Source: Cupriavidus sp. 2SB (GTDB lineage Bacteria > Pseudomonadota > Gammaproteobacteria > Burkholderiales > Burkholderiaceae). Taken from it: a DNA stretch of 64,000 nucleotides. The stretch lies in contig NZ_SCMX01000033.1 of assembly GCF_005503625.1 (NCBI RefSeq), positions 1 to 64,000 of the forward strand, written 5' to 3'. How positions within the stretch are numbered: position 1 is the stretch's first letter; every line of letters starts with the position of its first letter. The notes under the pieces are model-generated. The model did no database searches. It was given only the letters and a program-made list of their open reading frames with translations, and had not been told where the DNA came from. The position numbers were made by a program, and so were the translations under genes. This document shows positions 42,223 to 51,047 of the stretch, in pieces.

Positions 42223-43205
42223 TGCGAAACTTCGACTATGCACGCGCGGCCGATGTGGAACAGGCCATTGCCATGCACGCCCGGGCGGGCGATACCGTGT
42301 ATCTGGCCGGTGGCACCACGCTGCTCGACCTGATGAAGCTCGATGTCATGCGGCCCGCGCATGTCGTGGACATCCACAAGCTCGGACTGGACCAGATCGA
42401 ACTGCTCGATGGCGGCCGTGTGCGGATCGGCGCGATGGTCAGCAATACCGACCTCGCGCGCCACGACCACATCGCTCAGCACTACCCTGCCTTGTCCCAG
42501 GCCATTCTCTCGGGCGCCAGCACGCAATTGCGCAACAAGGCCACCACGGGCGGCAACGTCATGCAGCGCGTGCGTTGCGGCTATTTCCGCGATGGCGTGT
42601 CGCCTTGCAACAAGCGTGAGCCGGGATCGGGATGTTCCGCCGTCGACGGATTGAATCGCAACGTCCATGCGGTGCTTGGCGGCAGCGCGCAGTGCATTGC
42701 CGCGCATCCCTCCGATATGTGCGTGGCGATGGTGGCCATCGGCACCTCGGTGCAGATACAGGGGCCGCAAGGGCGGCGCGAAGTCCCGCTCGCGGATTTT
42801 CACCTGCTGCCGGGCGATACGCCCTGGAAGGAGCACGCCCTCGAACCCGGCGAGATCATCACGCACGTCACGCTGGACCCGCCGATGCCTGACAGCCGCT
42901 CGGCGTATCTGAAGCTGCGCGACCGGGGCTCGTACCAGTTCGCGCTCGCATCGAGTGCAGTGGTGATCGCCCTCGATGGCACGACCGTGCGCGATATCCG
43001 TATCGCGCTGGGCGGTGTCACGACCAAGCCGTGGCGCGCGGAGAACGCGGAAGCGGTGCTGCGCGGCAAGTCTATCGACGATGCACGGATTCGCGACGCT
43101 GCCGCAGCGGCGATGTCCGGCGCGCAGTCGTATGGGCAGAACGGCTTCAAGCTGCTGCTCGGCCAGCAGGCGGTGATCCGCAACCTGTCGCGCTTCATGG
43201 CGTAA
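42222..43205 (+). CDS. Molybdenum hydroxylase, FAD subunit (YagS-like)
   Basis: A 327-residue FAD-binding subunit of the CO-dehydrogenase flavoprotein fold. The FAD loops are YLAGGTTLLDLMKL and NKATTGGNVMQRVRC. The stretch RCGYFRDGVSPCNKREPGSGC, interrupted, supplies cysteines for the extra [4Fe-4S] cluster seen in YagS and 4-hydroxybenzoyl-CoA reductase-type flavoproteins. It sits between the iron-sulfur and molybdenum subunit genes, overlapping the former by one base and 40 bp before the latter. Confidence 0.92.
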   Translation: MRNFDYARAADVEQAIAMHARAGDTVYLAGGTTLLDLMKLDVMRPAHVVDIHKLGLDQIELLDGGRVRIGAMVSNTDLARHDHIAQHYPALSQAILSGASTQLRNKATTGGNVMQRVRCGYFRDGVSPCNKREPGSGCSAVDGLNRNVHAVLGGSAQCIAAHPSDMCVAMVAIGTSVQIQGPQGRREVPLADFHLLPGDTPWKEHALEPGEIITHVTLDPPMPDSRSAYLKLRDRGSYQFALASSAVVIALDGTTVRDIRIALGGVTTKPWRAENAEAVLRGKSIDDARIRDAAAAAMSGAQSYGQNGFKLLLGQQAVIRNLSRFMA

Positions 43206-43245
43206 TACGCCTGCCCGCCCTTTCCCTTTCTTTCGGGAGATTCGC

Positions 43246-45459
43246 GTGAACCCTACTGCTATCGGCGCCTCGCCGCGCCGCATCGACGGCCGTCTCAAGG
43301 TTACCGGCGCTGCGCTCTATACCGCCGACCGGACGTTCCCCGACATGCTGCATGCATACGGTGTCTACAGCACCGTGGCCAGCGGCCGCATCGTCGCGCT
43401 CGATCTCGACGATGCGCGGCGCGTGCCCGGCGTGGTCGATATCCTGCATCACGATAATTTCCCGCGCCTCTACCGGACGCCAAGGAGCGGGATCTCCGTT
43501 GCGAAGATCCTCACTACGTCCATTACCGACGAACACCGCCTGCCGTTCGAAGACAACACGATCCACTATGGCGGACAGATGGTGGCGCTGGTCGTGGCCG
43601 ATACCTTCGAGCATGCGCGCGAAGCCGCGTATCGCGTGAAGGCGCAGTATGCCGGCGACGAGGCCATCGTGGACCTGGAGCACGGCATTCGCGCCAACGG
43701 GTTGCACGATGCCGGCATGGGCCATACGCGCGGCACGGCAGAGTCCGCATTCGACCAGTCAGCGGTGAAAGTGGATACCACGTACCGCACGCCCGTTGAA
43801 ACACACAACCCAATGGAAATGCACGCCACACTGGCCTGGTGGGAGCATGACGATCTGCACCTGTACGAGGCCACGCAGGGCGCGACCGTGCATCGCAATA
43901 CCATCGCGCAGGTCTTTGGCCTGACACCCGAGCGTGTGACCGTGGATGCGCCGTTCATCGGCTCCGGCTTTGGCTCGAAGCTTTTCCTGTGGCCGCATTC
44001 CGTAGCGGCCAGCGCGGCGGCAAAGATGACGAAACGACCAGTCAAACTGGTGGTGCCGCGACCGTTCATGTTCACCACCACCGGGCACCGCCCGGAGACG
44101 CGCCAGCGCATGCGTGTGTCGGCATCGGTGGAGGGCAAGGTCACGTCGATCCGGCACGAGTCCGTCAACACCACGTCCTTCATCGATCAATACGTGGAGA
44201 ACTGCGGCGGCATGACGCAGAGCGTGTATTCGTGCCCCAACGTTACCGTGAGTCACCATACGACCAACGTGCATCGGGGCGCGCCGACGTCGATGCGTGC
44301 GCCCGGCGCGGCACCGGGATTGTTCGCGCTGGAATCCTCCATCGATGAACTGGCGCTGGCATGCGGCATGGACCCACTGCAGTTCCGGCTCGCGAATATC
44401 TCCACGCGCGACGAAGGTAACGACCTGCCATGGTCGAGCAACCATCTGCGCGAGGCTATCGAGCAGGGTGCGGCAAAGTTCGGCTGGGATCGACGCCATC
44501 CACAACCGGGGTCGATGACCGATGGCGATGAAGTCATTGGCTACGGCATGGCGGTGTGCAACTGGGATGCGTGGCGCACACCGGCGGAAGCACGCGTGCG
44601 CCTGCTGGGCGATGGCACGGTGGAGGTTACCTCTGCCGTGCAGGATATCGGCACCGGCATGTACACGATCATGGCGCAGACCGTCAGCCAACTGACCGGT
44701 CTGCCGTTCGAGAAGATCAATGTGAAGATTGGCGATTCATCATCGCCGGCGGCACCGGTTGCTGGCGGTTCGTGGGCCACCGCGAGCGTGCTGCCTGCCG
44801 TGGCCGAAGCCACGCGCAATGCCGTTGCGGAGCTATGCGCCTACGCCACGCAGGAAGGCGGCGTATTTGCGGGCGCCAAGCCCGAGAGTCTGAAGATGGA
44901 GGGCGGCAAGCTGACCGATGGCACACGCAGCGTGGACTACGTCGAAGTGCTCGACGTGCAGCGCTTTGCCAGCGCCGATGGATTTGCGCATTCGAACGGC
45001 GCACCGAACTCCGACAAGCTTTCCTACATGTCATTCGGCGTCCATTTCGTGGAGGTGCGCTGGGACCCGGGCATCTCGCGCATCCGCGTGGCACGCGTGG
45101 TCAGCGCCATCGATGTGGGCCGCGTCATCAATCCGCTGACCGCGCGCAACCAGGTGGAGGGCGCCATCGTCATGGGCGTGGGGATGGCATTGTTCGAAGC
45201 CACCGAGTACGACGAGCGTAACGGCATGCCCGGCAACAACAATTACGCCGAGTACGTGATGCCGGTGCACGCCGACCAGCCCGAAATCGACGTGATCCTG
45301 CTCGACTATCCGGACCTGGAGTTCAACGAGTTCGGCGCGCGTGGCATCGGCGAGATCGGCATCACCGGGTTTGCGGCAGCCGTGGCCAACGCCGTGTTCC
45401 ACGCCACAGGCAAACGCATCCGCGAGCTGCCCATCACGATGGAAAAGCTGATGGGATGA
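43246..45459 (+). CDS. Molybdenum hydroxylase, molybdopterin subunit (YagR-like)
   Basis: A 737-residue large subunit with a molybdenum-cytosine-dinucleotide-type cofactor. Cofactor-binding segments include IGSGFGSKLFLWPH, MRAPGAAPGLFALE, and GGSWATASVLPAVAEA; the catalytic glutamate is in GARGIGEIGITGFAAA near the end. Start is GTG at 43246 after CGGGAGA. The YagTSR type oxidises aromatic aldehydes; the substrate here is unknown. No cofactor-maturation gene (XdhC or MocA type) follows, so maturation must be supplied from elsewhere. Confidence 0.93.
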   Translation: MNPTAIGASPRRIDGRLKVTGAALYTADRTFPDMLHAYGVYSTVASGRIVALDLDDARRVPGVVDILHHDNFPRLYRTPRSGISVAKILTTSITDEHRLPFEDNTIHYGGQMVALVVADTFEHAREAAYRVKAQYAGDEAIVDLEHGIRANGLHDAGMGHTRGTAESAFDQSAVKVDTTYRTPVETHNPMEMHATLAWWEHDDLHLYEATQGATVHRNTIAQVFGLTPERVTVDAPFIGSGFGSKLFLWPHSVAASAAAKMTKRPVKLVVPRPFMFTTTGHRPETRQRMRVSASVEGKVTSIRHESVNTTSFIDQYVENCGGMTQSVYSCPNVTVSHHTTNVHRGAPTSMRAPGAAPGLFALESSIDELALACGMDPLQFRLANISTRDEGNDLPWSSNHLREAIEQGAAKFGWDRRHPQPGSMTDGDEVIGYGMAVCNWDAWRTPAEARVRLLGDGTVEVTSAVQDIGTGMYTIMAQTVSQLTGLPFEKINVKIGDSSSPAAPVAGGSWATASVLPAVAEATRNAVAELCAYATQEGGVFAGAKPESLKMEGGKLTDGTRSVDYVEVLDVQRFASADGFAHSNGAPNSDKLSYMSFGVHFVEVRWDPGISRIRVARVVSAIDVGRVINPLTARNQVEGAIVMGVGMALFEATEYDERNGMPGNNNYAEYVMPVHADQPEIDVILLDYPDLEFNEFGARGIGEIGITGFAAAVANAVFHATGKRIRELPITMEKLMG

Positions 45460-46147
45460 GGATGGAAGGGGCGCGGACGGGGTGCCAAGCCGGTATCGGC
45501 GCAATCGATAGAACGAATGTCGAGGCGCCGCTGATGATCCCCTTCATTCATCCCACAATGCACCTCACGAATGCCTCATACGCTTCCGGCCGATCCTGGC
45601 GGACCGGAAGCGCAGTTTGCGCGGCCTTGCCCTGCGAAATTTCCATTCGCTCTTCCACTGCGTGCTCACACGTTTGCGGCGCTTGATTCCCGCCAAACGC
45701 CGTTTTTCATCTCTGTTTCTGCGTCATTGATTTAAAAGGAAAAACATACGCAGCAGTGAGTACGCTTTGCGTTGCGGCGAGGGGGATCAGGACGCCTTCG
45801 CGTCGTGGCCGGAAGCGGGATGGAAACGCGTTGAGCGTATACGTATACGAGGTATACGCGTTGCACCCCTGCGCCGCACATCGCCACAATGTGCGCCTTC
45901 ACGCGAAGCAGACCTCGAAATTCAGATCATTCGCCGGAAGACTTTTGGGTCCTTTTCGGGAGGTGGAAATAGTTATCTTCTGAATAGATGCGCCAAGCGT
46001 CAGCGACCCCGGTATACGTGGTATCGATGGACGCGTTTGATTTGGGGCAAGCGGCGTTGTGACGTTATTTACACAACGAGACGACCCCGATAGCATCCCC
46101 GCCAGACGCGGCAATCACGCGCGGCATACCGGCGAGGGGAGAAGGCA
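45460..46147. other. 690-bp gap with GTATAC palindrome cluster
   Basis: No convincing gene. AT-richer than the flanks after 45700. A cluster of GTATAC-centred palindromes lies at 45835-45860 (GCGTATAC and GTATACGC arms), with another GTATAC at 46013. The same short palindromes occur at the origin near 28480, 28575, 29160, 29431 and 29457. A half-match to the iteron (GTTTCTGCGT) is at about 45714. The promoter of the lipid operon should lie at the right edge. Confidence 0.45.
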
Positions 46148-46756
46148 TTGACGCTCTATCAGATCAAACCAAAATTCCAGGCATGGCTGCGGCCGCTGGT
46201 CCAGCGGCTGGCAGATCGCGGCGTGACCGCCAATCAGGTCACCACGGTGGCTGCCTTGGGCTCGATCGTCGTGGCAGGGATGGTGGGGGCGTTGATATGG
46301 CTCCCCGGCATCTTCCTGCTGATGCCGCTCTGGCTCTTCGTACGCATGGCACTGAACGCGATTGACGGGATGCTCGCCCGCGAACACGGCCAGCAGAGCG
46401 CGCTGGGTGCCTACCTCAACGAGCTGGGTGACATCGTCTCCGATCTCGCGCTCGTCATTCCCTTCGTGTTGCCCTTCGGCACCGTGGTCGTGCCGTTCGC
46501 GATCCTGGCGGTGGTGGTCGAGTGCGCGGGATTGATCGGTCCGCTCGCCGGAGCGAGTCGCCGCTATGACGGCCCGCTCGGCAAGAGCGACCGCGCGCTG
46601 GTGCTCGGTGCGCTGGGCCTATGGCTCGGACTCGGCTTCGGGCCCGGCGCGTATGGCCACTGGATCTGGGTGGCGCTTTGCCTGCTGTCGATCCTGACCA
46701 TCGTGCGGCGCGTACAGCGCGGCGTGCAGGAAGCGCAAGCCAACGCCGCGCGCTGA
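46148..46756 (+). CDS. CDP-alcohol phosphatidyltransferase, YnbA-like
   Basis: A 202-residue membrane enzyme of the CDP-alcohol phosphotransferase family, which moves a phosphatidyl group from CDP-diacylglycerol to an alcohol. The start MTLYQIKPKFQ matches E. coli YnbA as I recall it. The motif reads N70-x-x-D73-G-x-x-A-R-(8)-G-(3)-N91-(3)-D95, so two of the four metal-binding aspartates are asparagine. Start is TTG at 46148 with GGGGAGAAGG upstream. It leads a six-gene operon of lipid enzymes; the product is unknown. Confidence 0.85.
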   Translation: MTLYQIKPKFQAWLRPLVQRLADRGVTANQVTTVAALGSIVVAGMVGALIWLPGIFLLMPLWLFVRMALNAIDGMLAREHGQQSALGAYLNELGDIVSDLALVIPFVLPFGTVVVPFAILAVVVECAGLIGPLAGASRRYDGPLGKSDRALVLGALGLWLGLGFGPGAYGHWIWVALCLLSILTIVRRVQRGVQEAQANAAR

Positions 46757-46809
46757 GCGCGGCACCGAACTTAACGCAGTCGCGACATCACCGACCATGG
46801 AGTCAGCCC

Positions 46810-48585
46810 ATGCCGCGTACCCCGATCGAATCCCAGTTTGATACCCACGATGGCCAGACGCTGTTCTATCGGTACTGGCCTGCGCAATCGTCCACACCGC
46901 GTGGCGCCGTGCTGCTGTTTCATCGCGGCCATGAGCACTCGGGACGTGTCGCGCATCTGGTAGACGAATTCAACCTGCCGGATCACGCGTTCTTTGCGTG
47001 GGATGCGCGCGGCCATGGCAGATCGCCGGGCGAGCGCGGCTACAGCCCGAGCCTCGCCACGTCCGTGCGCGATATCCAGACCTTTGTCGATCACATCGTC
47101 GCCACGCATGGCATTGCCGTGCGGGACATGGCCGTGGTGGCGCAGAGCGTGGGCGCCGTGCTGGCCACCACATGGGTGCATGACTACGCGCCGCAGATCC
47201 GCTGCCTCGTGCTGGCATCGCCGGCATTCAAGGTGAAGCTGTACGTGCCGTTTGCGCGGCCCGGGTTGAAGCTGATGCACAAGCTGCGCGGCAAGTTCTT
47301 CGTCAACAGTTATGTGAAGGCGAAATTCCTGACGCACGACCCCGCGCGCATTGCGAGCTACGAGACCGATCCGCTGATCACGCGACCCATCGCGGTGAAC
47401 ATCCTGCTGGATCTCTACGAGACCGCCGAACGCATCGTGGCCGACGCTGCGGCGATCACCGTCCCGACGCAACTGCTGATCTCCGGTGCCGACTGGGTGG
47501 TGCATCGCGGCCCGCAGGATGCTTTCTTCGAACGCCTTGGCTCACGCGTGAAGCAGAAGGTGGTGCTCGACGGCTTCTATCACGACACGCTCGGTGAACG
47601 CGACCGCGCGAAGGCCGTGGATGCCGCGCGCCACTTCATCGTGCGCGAATTCGATACGCCATCGCCATCGGTCTCGTTGCGGCATGCGGATCGCCAGGGC
47701 GCGTTCCGCGACGAGGCGGACCGCCTGGCCCAGCCACTGCCGCCGGGCAGCCCGGCCGCGCTGTACTGGGCGCTCACCCGCGCGAGCCTGCGGCTGGGCG
47801 GGATGATGTCCGAAGGCGTGCGCCTGGGCCATGCCACGGGTTTCGATTCGGGCTCGACACTCGACTATGTGTATCGCAACACGCCAGCGGGCCGTTTCGG
47901 TATCGGCAAGCTGGCCGACCGCAACTATCTGGATGCCATCGGCTGGCAGGGTATCCGCCAGCGCAAGGTGCATGTGGAGGAGCTGATCGGCGAGGCGATG
48001 GCGCGGCTGGTAGCTGTGGGCGTGCCGGTGCGCATCGTCGATATCGCGGCCGGTCATGGCCGCTATGTGCTGGAGGCGCTGGCATCGCAGAAGGCGCGGC
48101 TCAATGGGGCGAGCGTGGCATCGATCCTGCTGCGCGACTACAGCGACATCAATGTGGAACAGGGCCAGGCGCTGATTCGTGCGAAGGGGCTGGAGCACAT
48201 TGCGCAATTCCGCAAGGGCGATGCGTTCGATGGCGATGACCTCGCCGCGCTCGATCCCGCACCGACGCTCGCCATCGTCTCGGGTCTCTACGAGCTATTC
48301 GGTGACAACGACATGATTGCGCGCTCGCTCGGCGGACTCGGACGCGCGGTGCAACCCGGCGGCTATCTCGTGTACACGGGCCAGCCGTGGCATCCGCAAC
48401 TTGAGTTCATTGCGCGCGCACTGACCAGTCATCGCGCGGGGTCGGCCTGGGTCATGCGCCGCCGCTCGCAAGCCGAGATGGATCAGCTGGTGCGTGAAGC
48501 AGGATTCGAGAAGATTGCGCAACGCGTGGATCGCTGGGGCATCTTCACGGTCAGCCTTGCGCGTCGCGTAGAGGACCGCGCGTGA
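46810..48585 (+). CDS. Alpha/beta hydrolase-methyltransferase fusion, YnbC-like
   Basis: A 591-residue two-domain protein. Residues 1 to about 290 are an alpha/beta hydrolase of monoacylglycerol-lipase type: oxyanion region LFHRGHEHSGR, nucleophile serine in VVAQSVGAVL, histidine in DGFYHDTLGER. The C-terminal ~270 residues are a SAM-dependent methyltransferase with the binding loop VDIAAGHGRYVLE. The same fusion is found in E. coli YnbC. In this operon it could remodel or methylate a phospholipid head group or release a fatty acid. It overlaps the next gene by 4 bp. Confidence 0.86.
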   Translation: MPRTPIESQFDTHDGQTLFYRYWPAQSSTPRGAVLLFHRGHEHSGRVAHLVDEFNLPDHAFFAWDARGHGRSPGERGYSPSLATSVRDIQTFVDHIVATHGIAVRDMAVVAQSVGAVLATTWVHDYAPQIRCLVLASPAFKVKLYVPFARPGLKLMHKLRGKFFVNSYVKAKFLTHDPARIASYETDPLITRPIAVNILLDLYETAERIVADAAAITVPTQLLISGADWVVHRGPQDAFFERLGSRVKQKVVLDGFYHDTLGERDRAKAVDAARHFIVREFDTPSPSVSLRHADRQGAFRDEADRLAQPLPPGSPAALYWALTRASLRLGGMMSEGVRLGHATGFDSGSTLDYVYRNTPAGRFGIGKLADRNYLDAIGWQGIRQRKVHVEELIGEAMARLVAVGVPVRIVDIAAGHGRYVLEALASQKARLNGASVASILLRDYSDINVEQGQALIRAKGLEHIAQFRKGDAFDGDDLAALDPAPTLAIVSGLYELFGDNDMIARSLGGLGRAVQPGGYLVYTGQPWHPQLEFIARALTSHRAGSAWVMRRRSQAEMDQLVREAGFEKIAQRVDRWGIFTVSLARRVEDRA

Positions 48586-49970
48586 CGTCGCCGGATCGCA
48601 TGGCCGCAGCCGAAGCCGCAGCCGCGACCGAAGGCCGCCCTTGGAAGCTCGCGCTCCTGCTGCTGGCCGGCATGGCGGTGCTGTTCTTCTCCAGCTACAA
48701 CTTCGCCACGTGGGTGGCGAGCCAGCGCGCGGAGGTGGCGGTCTTCCACTACGCGTGGGAGCGCCACATCCCGTTCGTGCCATGGACGATCGTTCCCTAC
48801 TGGTCGATCGACCTGCTGTATGGCATATCGTTCTTTCTCTGGCAGACGCGCGCCGGACTGATTGTGCACGTCAAGCGTCTGCTGATGGCGCAACTGATCT
48901 CGGTGGCGTGCTTTATCGCGTTTCCGCTGCGCTTCTCGTTCGAGCGGCCTGTCGTCGATGGCTTGCCGGGCCAACTCTTCGCGCTGCTCGGAGAGTTCGA
49001 CAAGCCATTCAATCAGGCGCCATCGCTGCATATCAGTCTGCTGGTCGTGCTGTGGGTGGCCTATGCGATGCATCTGTCCGCGCGCTGGCGCTGGTTGCTG
49101 CATGGGTGGTTCGCACTGATCGGAGTTTCGGTGCTCACCACGTATCAACACCATATGATCGATGTGCCCACCGGCTGGCTCGTGGGTTGGTTGTGCGTGT
49201 TCGCATTTCCGTTGCCTGCGATGCTGGCGCAGGCGGAAGTGAGCGGGGTGCGAATCGCCGTGGCGGCGTCGAAGCCCGATGCGCGCGCACGTAGCCTTGC
49301 TCGACGCTATGGCGTGGGTGCGTTGGGCGCCGGGGTTCTTTCGCTGATCGCACTGGCATGGTCGGTGACCGCATGGCTCGTGCTGGCGTGGGTGGCGCTT
49401 GCGCTGGCGTGCGTGGCGCTCGTTTATCGAACGGGACGTGCCGATGCGTTTGGCAAGGGCGCCGATGGATCGATGTCGATGGCGGCGTGGTGGACGCTCG
49501 CGCCGTATCTCGGCGGCGCCTTCCTGAATTCGCGCTGGTGGACGCGTCATCACGATGCGGTGAGCCATGTGGCTGATCGTGTCTGGATCGGACGCTTGCC
49601 CACGCAGTATGAAGTGACACAGGCCAATGCCGATGCGCTGCTCGACCTGACTGCGGAGTTTCCGCGTCTCGCGCATACGCCAGCCTATCGCTGCGTTCCG
49701 GTGCTCGACCTGACCGTTCCGTCGCCTGCGCAACTGCGCGATGCCGTGACGCAGATCGAGCAGTGGCATGAGCAAGGCCGCACGGTGCTGGTCTGTTGTG
49801 CGCTCGGCTATTCGCGCAGTGCACTGGTGGTGGCGTGCTGGCTCGCGCGGCATCGGCGGATCATCGATGTCCAGCAGGTGTTGTCGATACTACGTGCGTC
49901 ACGGCCCGTGGTGCTGGGGCCGACCAGTGTTGCCGCGCTACAGCGTTATATCGACGAGGAGGTGGCATGA
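48582..49970 (+). CDS. PAP2 and dual-specificity phosphatase fusion, YnbD-like
   Basis: A 462-residue membrane protein. The N-terminal half is PAP2-like with several membrane helices; PSLHISL and QHHMIDVPTGWLVG hold the catalytic histidines. The C-terminal ~150 residues are a dual-specificity phosphatase with signature C-x5-R in VCCALGYSRS at about 404-413 and a preceding aspartate loop. E. coli YnbD has this layout. It should remove a phosphate from a lipid head group. Start is GTG at 48582, overlapping the fusion gene upstream; its stop overlaps the next start (ATGA). Confidence 0.86.
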   Translation: MTSPDRMAAAEAAAATEGRPWKLALLLLAGMAVLFFSSYNFATWVASQRAEVAVFHYAWERHIPFVPWTIVPYWSIDLLYGISFFLWQTRAGLIVHVKRLLMAQLISVACFIAFPLRFSFERPVVDGLPGQLFALLGEFDKPFNQAPSLHISLLVVLWVAYAMHLSARWRWLLHGWFALIGVSVLTTYQHHMIDVPTGWLVGWLCVFAFPLPAMLAQAEVSGVRIAVAASKPDARARSLARRYGVGALGAGVLSLIALAWSVTAWLVLAWVALALACVALVYRTGRADAFGKGADGSMSMAAWWTLAPYLGGAFLNSRWWTRHHDAVSHVADRVWIGRLPTQYEVTQANADALLDLTAEFPRLAHTPAYRCVPVLDLTVPSPAQLRDAVTQIEQWHEQGRTVLVCCALGYSRSALVVACWLARHRRIIDVQQVLSILRASRPVVLGPTSVAALQRYIDEEVA

Positions 49971-50395
49971 GGGAAGACGATACCGCGCGATGGCTTGCCC
50001 ACGCCACGGCGGGTGCGCTGCGTGCCGCGGCACGACTCAATATCGCGGCGCTTGTGCTGGCGCTGCTCAACGTAACGCTGGCGGGCATCATGGCTTCGGC
50101 GGGCGTCTTCTGGCAGGTGGCCGGTGGCATGGCCGCGCTGGTGGCTGCGGTGCAACTCTGGCTGCTGGTGCGTGTGGAAATCGATCGAACGTTGTTCAAG
50201 GCACTCGCTTCGACGCATGCAGCGGAACTGGCTGACCTCGACGCCGCGTTGACCACGCTTGGCTGGATGCCTGTCGCACGCGCAGGCCGGCCGATGGCAG
50301 ACCGGGCGCGCGGCGCGACGCGCTTTCTGAAAATCGCGGCGGCGTTGATGGCCGTGCAATGGCTCATCGCCATCGCCATCCTGCTGCTGAGATAG
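49967..50395 (+). CDS. Membrane protein of the lipid operon, unknown
   Basis: A 142-residue protein with two hydrophobic stretches near residues 25-65 and one at the C-terminus (KIAAALMAVQWLIAIAILLL), and a short soluble helix-rich middle. No family is recognised. It is locked into the operon by a 4-bp overlap upstream and an 8-bp gap downstream, so it likely serves the same lipid pathway, perhaps as a scaffold. It has no counterpart in the E. coli ynb operon as I know it. Confidence 0.7.
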   Translation: MREDDTARWLAHATAGALRAAARLNIAALVLALLNVTLAGIMASAGVFWQVAGGMAALVAAVQLWLLVRVEIDRTLFKALASTHAAELADLDAALTTLGWMPVARAGRPMADRARGATRFLKIAAALMAVQWLIAIAILLLR

Positions 50396-50403
50396 GACAT
50401 CGA

Positions 50404-51045
50404 ATGAACTGGACGGCAAGAATCGTTGCTCGCGCGATCATCGGGTTTGCGCGACTGCTCACGGGCATGCAGGCACGCTGGAATGGCACGGTGCCGATGG
50501 CGCGGCAACGTGTGTATTTCGCGAATCACAGTAGCCACGGCGACTTCGTATTGATATGGGGCAGCCTGCCGCCCGATCTGCGTACCGTGACGCGTCCCGT
50601 GGCCGGCGCCGACTACTGGCTCAAGTCGCCGCTGCGCCGGTTTATCGGCCGCGACGTGTTCAACGCGTTGCTGATCGACCGCTCGGGTGCGCGCGATGGC
50701 GTGGCGCCGGACCCCGTGGCGCAGATGACGCAAGTGCTGGCCGATGGCGCATCGCTGATCCTGTTTCCGGAAGGCACGCGCAACACCACGGAGGAACGTT
50801 TGCTGCCGTTCAAGAGCGGGCTGTATCACCTTGCGCGCAGTTGCCCGGCGGGGGAGGTGGAGTTCGTGCCGGTGTGGATCGACAATCTGAACCGCGTGAT
50901 GCCGAAAGGCGAGATCGTGCCCGTGCCGTTGCTCTGCACGGTGACGTTCGGCACGCCGCTGCAGATCGAGGCGGACGAAACCAAGGAAGCGTTCCTCGCA
51001 CGGGCCCGTGCGGGCCTGCTGTCTGTTGCACCGGAACTCGATTGA
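50404..51045 (+). CDS. 1-acyl-glycerol-3-phosphate acyltransferase-like (PlsC family)
   Basis: A 213-residue acyltransferase. The catalytic H-x4-D motif is NHSSHGD at about 41-47; the glycerol-phosphate-binding motif is FPEGTRNTTEE near residue 122. One N-terminal membrane-associated helix precedes it. It should add a fatty acyl chain to a lyso-phospholipid or a related acceptor. Position between the unknown membrane protein and the CdsA-like gene suggests it makes the phosphatidate used by that enzyme. It ends 2 bp before the next start. Confidence 0.88.
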   Translation: MNWTARIVARAIIGFARLLTGMQARWNGTVPMARQRVYFANHSSHGDFVLIWGSLPPDLRTVTRPVAGADYWLKSPLRRFIGRDVFNALLIDRSGARDGVAPDPVAQMTQVLADGASLILFPEGTRNTTEERLLPFKSGLYHLARSCPAGEVEFVPVWIDNLNRVMPKGEIVPVPLLCTVTFGTPLQIEADETKEAFLARARAGLLSVAPELD

Positions 51046-51047
51046 AC

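Noticed and set aside
45714..45780. Iteron on the right flank
   Set aside because: Only GTTTCTGCGT matches; the GTAC half is absent, so it is not counted as a site.
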